Positions 26,539 through 34,255 of a stretch of DNA of 64,000 bases are shown piece by piece (position 1 is the first letter of the stretch; each line of letters opens with the position of its first letter). The stretch comes from JAAXHB01 sp965214945 (GTDB lineage: Bacteria; Actinomycetota; Acidimicrobiia; Acidimicrobiales; Aldehydirespiratoraceae): positions 2,914,001 to 2,978,000 of the forward strand of contig OZ244029.1 of NCBI GenBank assembly GCA_965214945.1, given 5' to 3'. The notes under the pieces were generated by a model. The model did not search any database, was not told the DNA's origin, and saw only the letters and a list, made by a program, of their open reading frames with translations. The translations under genes were made by a program, and so were the position numbers.

Positions 26539-27464
26539 AGCAGCGCCGCGCCGCTGTCGCTGTCTATCAGCTCACGCGCCACCGCTCGGCCCAATGCGCA
26601 AGGATCAACGCCCCGTCTGGTTGATCGCAGAACGATCTGTCCGTCAGGCGAGGCCAGCAGACCGATCAACTCCAATCGGTTGCCGTCACCCTGGCGGCTG
26701 TCGTCTTCAGACTTCACTGTCACAGCGTGGGCGCCGGCCGGCAAGTTGCAGTCACCGCCCAATTCGGCGAGGAAAGCCCGCTCAGCGTCCACGGCCCGTC
26801 GGGTCGGAGCGTGTTCAATCCCGGCCAGAATTGCCCGGCTGTCGAGATCGTCGGCCCGGCATTCCACGGCGATGGCACCCTGGCCCGCCTGCGGCACGAA
26901 GATCTTCGGCGGGAGCACGTCCAGCACTTCGGGTTTGACCACGAGCCGATCGAGAGCGGCGACGGCCATGACGATGGCGTGGAAGTCGGCGGCCCGCCTG
27001 ATCCGGGTGGCGATGCTGCCTCGGAGTTCGGCGAAGGCAAGGTCGGGACGCACCCCGGCCAGCAAGGCCCGCCGCCGTGGCGAGCCGGTGGCCACGACCG
27101 CTCCGGTCGGAAGCTCCGCAAGCCGTCCGCCCACCAGGGCGTCCCGCGGGTCGGCCCGGCGCAGAACAGCCGCCAGTGTCAGCTCCGCTGGCGTCACAGA
27201 GGGCATGTCCTTGGCCGAGTGCACGGCCATATCGGCCCGCCCGTCCAGCACGGCGGCCTGCACTTCCTTGACAAACACGCCCTTGCCGCTCATCTGGTGT
27301 ATCGGAACGGCTGCCCTGCGGTCTCCCACCGTGGAGACGATCACCGGCTCAACCGTCACGCGTCCTTCACCCAACAGCCGGCTTGCCCCGTCGAGAAGGC
27401 CCGCGACATGGTCGGTCTGCCACCGCGCTAGGGGGCTAGCACGGGTGGCGGCTCGCAGCCTCAC
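26523..27464 (-). CDS. hemC: Porphobilinogen deaminase (hydroxymethylbilane synthase)
   Basis: A 313-residue protein with all landmark motifs: LRAATRASPLARWQT at the start, SAKDMPS, GTGSPRRRA-like VATGSPRRRALL, ELRGSIATRIRR, and GGDCNLPAGAHA, whose Cys carries the dipyrromethane cofactor. It polymerises four porphobilinogens into hydroxymethylbilane. In most actinobacteria it directly follows hemA; here a ~1.1-kb two-gene cassette separates them, which may disturb or re-route transcription of hemC-D-B-L. Confidence 0.96.
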   Translation of the reverse strand: MRLRAATRASPLARWQTDHVAGLLDGASRLLGEGRVTVEPVIVSTVGDRRAAVPIHQMSGKGVFVKEVQAAVLDGRADMAVHSAKDMPSVTPAELTLAAVLRRADPRDALVGGRLAELPTGAVVATGSPRRRALLAGVRPDLAFAELRGSIATRIRRAADFHAIVMAVAALDRLVVKPEVLDVLPPKIFVPQAGQGAIAVECRADDLDSRAILAGIEHAPTRRAVDAERAFLAELGGDCNLPAGAHAVTVKSEDDSRQGDGNRLELIGLLASPDGQIVLRSTRRGVDPCALGRAVARELIDSDSGAALLANWR

Positions 27465-27489
27465 GAGTATTCTGACTTGAGGTGGCGTC

Positions 27490-27924
27490 TCATCTGCCTA
27501 CGGATGCCTGCTCTCTGCTGGGGCTTGGCAAGCAGTTTCTGACGCCTGACACCGGATTCGTCCCTGCTTCGGATCCACTGGGGAAAGCGCTAGCGGCTTT
27601 AAAGTGTGCTGGGTAGTGATTCCCCATCAAGTCTGGCAGAGGCATCACCTTGAAGAAACCCGACGGCCACTTCGTTAGAGGGATCTCTACGGATTCGGTG
27701 ACTCGGGCTACTAGCAGGCGTTCAGCGAGGTGGACCCCGTCAAGCCGCATGGAACAGGGATGCATCAAGATGATGCCCGATCCAGTTCCATTCGTTCCCG
27801 GGATTTCCACTTCGCGGAAGACATCACCGGTAATAACAGGACGGGCTGGCTCCACCTCCTCGCCTGAAGCTGCAAGATAGAGTTCTTCCGCCGAGCGTGG
27901 GCTCTCCAGAACTTGCTGGGTCAA
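27490..27924 (-). CDS. Unknown protein with HPCSMR motif, partner of the upstream HTH protein
   Basis: I do not recognise this ~144-residue protein as a named family. The frame is open to 28008, but the TTG at 27924 overlaps the stop of the HTH gene (TTGA) and has GAAGG about nine bases upstream, so coupled initiation there is most likely. Visible features are GDVFREVEIPG (33-43), the motif HPCSMR (55-60) and KWPSGFFKVMPLPDL (85-99). After about residue 108 the sequence becomes Ser/Pro-rich and loses pattern, as if the C terminus were replaced or truncated. It could be the effector of a toxin-antitoxin-like pair; this is inference only. Confidence 0.5.
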   Translation of the reverse strand: MTQQVLESPRSAEELYLAASGEEVEPARPVITGDVFREVEIPGTNGTGSGIILMHPCSMRLDGVHLAERLLVARVTESVEIPLTKWPSGFFKVMPLPDLMGNHYPAHFKAASAFPSGSEAGTNPVSGVRNCLPSPSREQASVGR

Positions 27925-28586
27925 CTGCGGCCTTCGGCGAGTCGAACTCCTGGAAGGCCGTCGGGCGCGGTGAATACCTTGACCGTTGATGCATAGAGCT
28001 GGCGCCATTCCGGATCGAATTCGTCGAGCACGTTTTCAGGGTCTGCGCTCCGGTCACTGGCAAGTTGCAGGACTAGATCGAATCGTTGTGCCGCGACAAG
28101 GTCGAGCGCGGTCACGGGTGCTTCTGGGCATAGCTGAGTTTCCAACCAGCCTGCAGCGTCATCAATCAGGTACTGATCACGCGCGATCTCACACAGAGCT
28201 ACGATCTCTGCTACGCGCTCGCGATTCCTGGCGTTGGCGGAACCGCCGTTGCGCCATTTGCGTACCGCGCGCACCGAAACACCTGAGACTCTTGCTATGT
28301 CACGCCAGGAGAATCCTAGGCTGCTCAGCTTGTTCAACAATCTGGGGAGGTTTTCCTTCTTATGTTGGTCAGAGGTTTTCCGATGGAGATCTAGAAGGCT
28401 GGTGATGTGCAAGTCTTGCGCCGACTGATGAACTTCGTTGGAGTCGGTCACGAGGATTTTGGTCTGGGTTCTCAGTAAGCCAGCCTGGGCGACCAGATCG
28501 GCAGTCGTTCGCGTTGGGCTATTGACTCGCTCGTCATACCCGACCGAGTGTCCAGTTGGTGATCTAAGCACTGTCATCGTGTTCAT
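27921..28586 (-). CDS. Helix-turn-helix protein with Xre/MbcA/ParS-like C-terminal region
   Basis: This 221-residue protein has a clear ribosome site (AGGAGG, nine bases before the ATG). Residues 92-113, SWRDIARVSGVSVRAVRKW, form a helix-turn-helix. The following LCEIARDQYLIDDAAGWLETQL and TALDLVAAQRFDLVLQLA resemble the C-terminal domain of Xre/MbcA/ParS antitoxins. The N-terminal 80 residues are not recognised. It is translationally coupled to the unknown 27490 gene and sits between hemA and hemC with lower GC than both. It probably binds its own promoter, but no clear palindrome was found in the 148-base gap to hemA. Confidence 0.6.
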   Translation of the reverse strand: MNTMTVLRSPTGHSVGYDERVNSPTRTTADLVAQAGLLRTQTKILVTDSNEVHQSAQDLHITSLLDLHRKTSDQHKKENLPRLLNKLSSLGFSWRDIARVSGVSVRAVRKWRNGGSANARNRERVAEIVALCEIARDQYLIDDAAGWLETQLCPEAPVTALDLVAAQRFDLVLQLASDRSADPENVLDEFDPEWRQLYASTVKVFTAPDGLPGVRLAEGRS

Positions 28587-28734
28587 GTGTGGTCGCCTCC
28601 TGCCATCTCGAATACTTCACTGCGTAGTTTGTCAGTTACGGCGATCCGAAAGAACTCCCGAGTCGGCCCATGCAACATGTCACATCGTTGCATGATCCAA
28701 GGCGGACTCGCCTGAGGCGGGCCCACAACCCGCC

Positions 28735-29994
28735 TCAGAGATCGAACAGGTCGCGCAGCGACTCCGCTAGGCGTTCGCCTCGGGGCCCGCCCGCCGCGCC
28801 CTTGAGCCGAACTGTCGGCTCGTGCATGAGCTTGTTGATCACACCTCGCACGAGCGACTCGACCGCAGCCTTCTGCGGCTCACTCAGTTTGCTCAGGCGG
28901 GACTCGTGACGGGCCAGCTCATGGGCGCCGATCCGCTCGGCCCGGGCCCTCAGAGCGGCCACCAGCGGGTCCACCGTCCTGGCGGATGAGTCCGCCTCGT
29001 AGCGCTCCACCTCGTCACGCACGATGGCGCGCACGCGGCCGACCTCCAGAGCGCGGCCGGCAAGGCCCTGCGCGACGAAAGCGCTGAGATCATCCATGTC
29101 GAGCAGCGTCACGCCGGCGAACTCGCGGGCGGCGGGATCCACATCGCGGGGCACTGCCACGTCGATGATCAGCAGAGGTGCGCCGCCGCGCCGCGCCATC
29201 ACGGAGCCTACGTCGCTGTGCTCGAGGATGATGTCCGTCGCGCCGGTAGTGGTCACGAGCAGGTCTGCGCTTACCAGGGCTGACTCCAGCTCGGCGAGAG
29301 GCACAGCCCGTGCCCCACACACCGCGGCGGCGTCCTGCGCCCGTTGCCATGTGCGGTTGACGACTGAGAGATCTACGGCCCCGGCGGCTGCCAGCGACCT
29401 GAGAGTCCTCGTGCCGGTGTCGCCTGCGCCCAGCACCAGCACGCTTCGTCCGGCGAGCCCCCCGAGCTGAGCCTCAGCGAGCGCGACCGCCGCCTGCGAC
29501 ACCGAGGCGATGCCTCGGCCGATAGCGGTGTTGGCGCGGGCTCGCTTGCCGGTTTCCACAGCGCGGCGAAACAACCGCTCGAGTGTGCTGGCCGCGGCAC
29601 CGTGGGCACGGGCAGTCTGCCACGCGCCGCGCACTTGGCCGAGAATCTCGTGCTCGCCCACTACCACCGAATCGAGCCCGGCGGCCACGTTGAACAGGTG
29701 CCGCACAGCCGCCGTGTCGTGATGCGTGTACACCTCATCGGCCACCGCCTCGGGCGGCAGCCCGGAATTGCGGGCCAGCACCTCTCGCACATCGGCACAG
29801 CCGCCGTGGAAGCGCTCGGCAAAGGCATAGACCTCCGTTCGGTGGCACGTTGACAGCACCACGGCTTCGCTGAGGTGGTCGGAGCCCATAAGATCGTGAA
29901 GCGTCTTGGCCATGTCGTCGGGCGTGACCGCCATGCGCTCGAGCATCTCAAGGGTGCTGGAGCGGTGATTGCAGCCAACGGTGATGAGCGGCAT
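28735..29994 (-). CDS. hemA: Glutamyl-tRNA reductase
   Basis: A 419-residue enzyme starting the C5 heme pathway by reducing glutamyl-tRNA to glutamate-1-semialdehyde. LSTCHRTEVYA holds the catalytic cysteine, GEHEILGQVRGAW and SVSQAAVALA are family signatures, and VLVLGAGDTGTRTLRSLAAAG is the NADPH-binding fold. The dimerisation helices end in VESLVRGVINKLMHEPT. The ATG start gives the standard MPLITVGCNHRSS. It is the promoter-proximal gene of the heme operon; the HTH cassette follows 148 bases downstream. Confidence 0.96.
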   Translation of the reverse strand: MPLITVGCNHRSSTLEMLERMAVTPDDMAKTLHDLMGSDHLSEAVVLSTCHRTEVYAFAERFHGGCADVREVLARNSGLPPEAVADEVYTHHDTAAVRHLFNVAAGLDSVVVGEHEILGQVRGAWQTARAHGAAASTLERLFRRAVETGKRARANTAIGRGIASVSQAAVALAEAQLGGLAGRSVLVLGAGDTGTRTLRSLAAAGAVDLSVVNRTWQRAQDAAAVCGARAVPLAELESALVSADLLVTTTGATDIILEHSDVGSVMARRGGAPLLIIDVAVPRDVDPAAREFAGVTLLDMDDLSAFVAQGLAGRALEVGRVRAIVRDEVERYEADSSARTVDPLVAALRARAERIGAHELARHESRLSKLSEPQKAAVESLVRGVINKLMHEPTVRLKGAAGGPRGERLAESLRDLFDL

Positions 29995-30130
29995 CGCTGC
30001 GAATCCTAGCGTTAGCAGGTCCGGCGGCCTATGCGGGAGAGCCTGGCCGAGAGGCAGTCAGGCCCCGCCCCCAGGAGCGTTGTCATCGGCTCATTTCCGG
30101 GCGGCTCGGGCTGCCGGTGACCCGCGCTGC

Positions 30131-30220
30131 TCAGCGGGCCAGCAGGAAGAGCTGGATCACGCCGGCGGCTGCGATAGCGGCCAGCAGCAGAGCGATCGCG
30201 ATGGTCGTTCCCGGCCTCAC
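30131..30220 (-). CDS. Short membrane peptide (29 codons)
   Basis: A very short frame between the SAM hydrolase gene and hemA. It begins with GTG preceded by a strong Shine-Dalgarno, GGAGGTG, at optimal spacing. It encodes one hydrophobic helix, TTIAIALLLAAIAAAGVIQLFLL, with an Arg at each end. The strong ribosome site and single membrane span argue that it is translated. I know no function for it. Confidence 0.5.
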   Translation of the reverse strand: MRPGTTIAIALLLAAIAAAGVIQLFLLAR

Positions 30221-30298
30221 CGTGCCACCTCCGAGTCGTCGCCCTCCGTCGCTCCCGGTGCTCTGTACGCCAACGGAGCCTTGCCGAGCACGCCCAAA

Positions 30299-31243
30299 CT
30301 ACCTTCGGCCGGCGCGTCGTCCACCGTCCGCCCAGCTTGGGCGGCCCAAGGCCACCGGTGTGACGGTCGCGCCCTGCCCGGGCCCGTTGCTCGGGTACGC
30401 GCCGGTGTCGGTAAGCCTCAAACGGACTTCAGCACCGGATTGCAGGCCCATCTCGGCCGCTGCGGAGCGGCGTGGGACGGCCAGCGACACCAGCCCGGCA
30501 GAGTCGACTATCAGTCCGACTCTGCCCGCTCCCACCGCGTCGTAGCTGTCGCAACGCTCCGCGGTGCGCACCTCGTCGCCGGCGGCTATCTGCAGCACCG
30601 GTCCGAGTTCGTCGACGTCCTCCGCGCTCAGGTTTAGCTGACAGTTGCCGAACCGGTCGATCCACAGCACTTCGGCGACAAGTTCTGAGCCGTCGAAATG
30701 GCTCACAGGCAGCATCCCCGGCATCAGCGAGGCCACGTCGATGTCGGGGCCCAGATCGTCGAGCGGCACGCCGTTGCAGAGATGGGCAGCCGCGGGAGCA
30801 AAAACGTCACGACCGTCGAACGTCGGCCCCGCGTCGGGCTGGCGTTGCAGCCGGTAGCGCTCACTGAGCAGTTCCACCGCTCGGGTGGCGCCTCCCGTCA
30901 TCGCCACGGCCGGTCCTAACAGACCGTTGTCGGGGCCCACCAGCACCGATGTACCGCCGCCGACCTCAACAGCCACGGCGCGACGGTCGGTTCCGACCCC
31001 GGGGTCGACGACGGCCAGCACCACACCGGGGTTTAGGTACGGCGCGGCCCTGGCCAGTGCCAGCCCTCCGGCTCGCACGTCGTGGGGCTTGATGCCGTGC
31101 GCGACGTCGACGATCCGGGCATGGGGCGCAATGCCTGCGATTACGGAGTGAACGACGCCTACGAACTCGTCGTCGAGCCCGTAGTCGGAGAGAAACGACA
31201 CGGTGTCGTAGCCGTCCGCGGCGGGTTGGCCTGCTATGGTCAT
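30299..31243 (-). CDS. SAM hydroxide adenosyltransferase (DUF62/SAM hydrolase family)
   Basis: A 314-residue protein of the family that hydrolyses S-adenosylmethionine to adenosine and methionine; it also contains the fluorinases and chlorinases. Signatures: FLSDYGLDDEFVGVVH, VVDPGVGTDRRAVAV, LVGPDNGLLGPA, FDGRDVFAPAAAHL and IDRFGNCQLNL. The halide-binding loop of fluorinases is not seen. Its ATG overlaps the proC stop by four bases, so the two are coupled. In a methyl-transfer-rich region it might limit SAM levels; that link is speculative. Confidence 0.88.
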   Translation of the reverse strand: MTIAGQPAADGYDTVSFLSDYGLDDEFVGVVHSVIAGIAPHARIVDVAHGIKPHDVRAGGLALARAAPYLNPGVVLAVVDPGVGTDRRAVAVEVGGGTSVLVGPDNGLLGPAVAMTGGATRAVELLSERYRLQRQPDAGPTFDGRDVFAPAAAHLCNGVPLDDLGPDIDVASLMPGMLPVSHFDGSELVAEVLWIDRFGNCQLNLSAEDVDELGPVLQIAAGDEVRTAERCDSYDAVGAGRVGLIVDSAGLVSLAVPRRSAAAEMGLQSGAEVRLRLTDTGAYPSNGPGQGATVTPVALGRPSWADGGRRAGRR

Positions 31244-32046
31244 CGGCCCAGCTCCCGCGACCTTTCCGCGGCTGCTCGCACCGCCCGTCGCATTAGGCCC
31301 ATGAAGTCCGCGGCGTCGATCACCTTCAGCGCCGCCAAGGTGGTGCCGCCCGGCGAGCTGACATCGCGCCGCAGCTTGGCCGGTTCGTCTCCCGACTCTG
31401 CCAGCAGCGTGGCCGCGCCGAGAAGGGTCTGCCGGGTCAGCGCATCGGCCGTGCTGGGTTCGAGACCTTGAGCGATGCCGGCTGCTGTTAGCGCCTCGGC
31501 GAGCCGGAACACGTAAGCCGGCCCGCTACCGGACAGGGCCGTCACGGCGTCGAGGTCATGCTCAGGCACCACCTCGACAGCGCCGACCGCCTCCAAGATC
31601 CCAGCGGCCCACCGCAGGTCGGCTTCGGCAGCCGCGGTACCCGCCGCGATCGCCGCTGCGCCCTTGCCGACCAGAGCCGGCGTGTTGGGCATGCACCGCA
31701 CGACTGGCGTGCCGGGTGGAAGTGCCGATTCGATAACACCGGTGCGTACGCCTGCGGCGATCGACAGCACACGGGGAACGCACGCCTCGGCAAGCTCCGG
31801 GAGTACCGTGCCCACCACCGCGGGCTTGACCGCTATCACCGCATCGACAGATTCGCGGGGCCCGTAGCCAACAGAGGCACCCGGTGCGGCAGCTTCGAGA
31901 AACGCCCGCCTTCGGGGGTCGGGCTCGCTGACATGCAGCTCCTCGGGGGCGGCCCAGCCCCGGGCGATCAGCCCGAGCAGCAGCGCCGAGCCCATGCTTC
32001 CCGCGCCGATGAGCTGCAGCCTGACTGTGCCCGCCATGGCCGTCAT
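31240..32046 (-). CDS. proC: Pyrroline-5-carboxylate reductase
   Basis: This 268-residue protein has LIGAGSMGSALLLGLIARG as the NAD(P)-binding turn, AVKPAVVGTVL, CMPNTPALVGKGA, and the dimer signature ALSGSGPAYVFRLAEALTAAGIAQGL with SPGGTTLAAL. It makes proline from pyrroline-5-carboxylate. Length and motif order are normal. It is coupled to the SAM hydrolase gene. The start at 32046 leaves about ten residues before the beta strand, as usual. Confidence 0.95.
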   Translation of the reverse strand: MTAMAGTVRLQLIGAGSMGSALLLGLIARGWAAPEELHVSEPDPRRRAFLEAAAPGASVGYGPRESVDAVIAVKPAVVGTVLPELAEACVPRVLSIAAGVRTGVIESALPPGTPVVRCMPNTPALVGKGAAAIAAGTAAAEADLRWAAGILEAVGAVEVVPEHDLDAVTALSGSGPAYVFRLAEALTAAGIAQGLEPSTADALTRQTLLGAATLLAESGDEPAKLRRDVSSPGGTTLAALKVIDAADFMGLMRRAVRAAAERSRELGR

Positions 32047-32131
32047 GCTAGGAGTGGTACCAGTCTGGCTTCATCCGGGATGACAGCGGGCTGCGCCATG
32101 CCGGTGGCAGAAGGCCGCAGGATTGGCGTGC

Positions 32132-32629
32132 TCAGGTGCGGACTGGGCGGATGGCGCGTCCCGTGTCGTCGGGCCCGAGCCGTCCGGCGTGCGCCTCGGC
32201 ATCGGCCCGCAGCACCGAGAACAGAGCGTCGCCCATCGGCGCCACCCGGTCAATGGACGTGTCGACGTGCAGCATCATCGATTCCTGGGTGGCTGCCACG
32301 GCCTCATCGGCTGCGCGGCGCAGCTCGTGGAACAGATGTACCCGCTTGAGGTCGGCACCCGCCACTGTCGTGTCCACCGCCAGCGGGGTGCCCTGGACCA
32401 GCTCGTCGATGAACACGATGTGCGTTTCCACTGTGTAGAAAGCGCCTGCGGTAGAGGCGCGGTAGCGCTCGTCGAACCCCATGCGCAGCAGGTATTCATC
32501 CGACGCCATGCCGAACACGAAGCCGTAGAAGCCCTCGCTCATGTGGCCGTTGTAGTCGATCCACTCCGGCAGAACCGATCCCTGCCAGACGCGCAGCGGC
32601 GTGTCTTCCAGCACGCTGTCCGCTCTCAT
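32132..32629 (-). CDS. Hotdog-fold thioesterase (carnitine/betainyl-CoA thioesterase-like)
   Basis: A 165-residue hotdog protein. PEWIDYNGHMSEGFYGFVF carries the catalytic Asp (D25) and the DYNGHM signature of 4-hydroxybenzoyl-CoA-type thioesterases. The closest remembered relatives are thioesterases tied to carnitine catabolism (betainyl-CoA hydrolysis, giving glycine betaine). That fits the demethylation genes further along, but the substrate is not proven. It lies 33 bases downstream of gmaS on the same strand and is likely co-transcribed. Confidence 0.75.
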   Translation of the reverse strand: MRADSVLEDTPLRVWQGSVLPEWIDYNGHMSEGFYGFVFGMASDEYLLRMGFDERYRASTAGAFYTVETHIVFIDELVQGTPLAVDTTVAGADLKRVHLFHELRRAADEAVAATQESMMLHVDTSIDRVAPMGDALFSVLRADAEAHAGRLGPDDTGRAIRPVRT

Positions 32630-32662
32630 ATCAAATGCCGATCCAGGCTTAGAAGACCGGGC

Positions 32663-34030
32663 TCAGAACAGGGTGAGGTAGTGGTTCACCTCGGCGCGGG
32701 TCACCTGGTGGTGGTGTGCCAGGAACTCGTCGCGCTTCACCTTTGCATAGTAGTCGCGGTAGGGACCGTCGGCCGTCATGCCCAGCCCCCGGCCCAGCAC
32801 GTCGTTGGAGGCCAGGTTGTCGGCCGCGTGCAGCAGCGTCGGCGGCAACGCGGCGATGCCTTTGGCCGCCACCTCCTCGGCTGACAGCTCAAAAAGGTTG
32901 TCCATGTTGGGATCACCCGGGTCGAGCCCGCGGTCGATGCCGTCGAGCCCACAAGCCAGGATCGCGGCGAACATCAGATACGGGTTGGCGGCGCCGTCGC
33001 AGAGGCGCATCTCGATGCGGTCCGGCTCTGGCACACGGATCATCTGGGTGCGGTTGTTGCCGCCGTAGGCCGCGTAGGCCGGGGCCCAGGTCGCGCCGGA
33101 AGTGGGAGCGCCGACCCCCATGCGCTTGTAGGAGTTAACGATCGGACAGGTCACGGCCACCAGCGCCGAGGCGTGGGCGATGAGCCCGGCTGTGAACTGA
33201 TAGGCCATCTGGCTGAGGCCCAATCCCTTGGTGTCGGGGCCGCCCGGCCCGCCCCCGACGAACAGCGGCTCGTCTGTGTCGGCGGTCCACAGGCTCGTAT
33301 GGGCGTGCAGGCCGTTGCCGGTCTTGTCGGCGAAGGGTTTGGGCATGAAAGTCGCGTAGCGTCCGTCGCGCTGGGCCAGGGTGTGGACCATCAGCCGGAA
33401 CAGGATCAGCCGGTCGGAGGTGGTCAGAGCATCGGCGTATTGCCAGTTCTGCTCGTACTGTCCGTTGGCGTCCTCGTGGTCGTTGGCGTAGTTGCCCCAG
33501 CCCATGGTGTCGAGGTTCTTGGAGACCGCCGTGAGGTGAGGAAGCATCCGCGTCAGCCCGCGGGCGTCGTAGCAGGGCAACGCGTCGGTGTCGCGGTCGT
33601 CGGCCACGGCGATGCTTCCGTCATCATTGCGCACCACCAGCGAGTACTCAGCTTCCACGCCGGACTTCAGCACTAGGTTGCGTTCCACAGCGGCATCGAG
33701 AGCACGGCGCAGGATCACCCGAGGCGCGTAAGGCCACAGCTCACCCTCCACGGTGGGGTCGCACTGCATGGCCGCGACGTTGGGCTGCCACGGGAGCTGC
33801 GTATACGAAGCCGGGTCGGGCAGGGCCAGGATGTCGGGGCTGGAAGGGTTCTGGCCTATCGGGCCGGCCGCAAACCCGGCGAAACCTGCACCGTCGGCCA
33901 TGAGCCCGTCCAGGGCGCTCACCGGCACGAGTTTTGCGCACGGCTTGCCGTGCATCTCCACGAACATGGCGTAGATGAACTCCACGCCATCGGCTTCTGT
34001 CTTGGCCCGGATCTCTTCCAGTGCGCCCAT
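32663..34030 (-). CDS. gmaS: Glutamine synthetase family protein, probable gamma-glutamylmethylamide synthetase
   Basis: A 455-residue GS-fold enzyme of the GlnT/GmaS branch rather than GlnA. Visible are GVEAEYSLVV (metal Glu region), the GNGLHAHTSLW loop, KRMGVGAPTSGATWAP, and IEMRLCDGAANPYLMFAAILACGLDGI. GmaS joins methylamine to glutamate with ATP; GlnT proteins in rhizobia make glutamine. The presence of mgsABC and a soxBDAG complex nearby favours GmaS. The ATG has GGGAGA eight bases upstream. The 225 bases upstream should hold its promoter, but I saw no convincing boxes. Confidence 0.75.
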   Translation of the reverse strand: MGALEEIRAKTEADGVEFIYAMFVEMHGKPCAKLVPVSALDGLMADGAGFAGFAAGPIGQNPSSPDILALPDPASYTQLPWQPNVAAMQCDPTVEGELWPYAPRVILRRALDAAVERNLVLKSGVEAEYSLVVRNDDGSIAVADDRDTDALPCYDARGLTRMLPHLTAVSKNLDTMGWGNYANDHEDANGQYEQNWQYADALTTSDRLILFRLMVHTLAQRDGRYATFMPKPFADKTGNGLHAHTSLWTADTDEPLFVGGGPGGPDTKGLGLSQMAYQFTAGLIAHASALVAVTCPIVNSYKRMGVGAPTSGATWAPAYAAYGGNNRTQMIRVPEPDRIEMRLCDGAANPYLMFAAILACGLDGIDRGLDPGDPNMDNLFELSAEEVAAKGIAALPPTLLHAADNLASNDVLGRGLGMTADGPYRDYYAKVKRDEFLAHHHQVTRAEVNHYLTLF

Positions 34031-34255
34031 GTTGTTCTCCCGGTGTGGTCGTTGGCGTGTTCGGATCGGCTGCTAATGCTTCAAGGGCTCAGAGTAATCG
34101 GGTTGGATCGAGTGACAAGAAGTGGGACTCGCTGCGAGGCGCGCGGTGGGGAACCTCGCCGCACGATCACCGTATGAGATGGGAGTTTCGCCTTATGAGA
34201 CGAGGATTGCCGGGAGTGAAAACTGCCGAGAGTTCGGGCCGGGGTTCGGCTGCGG

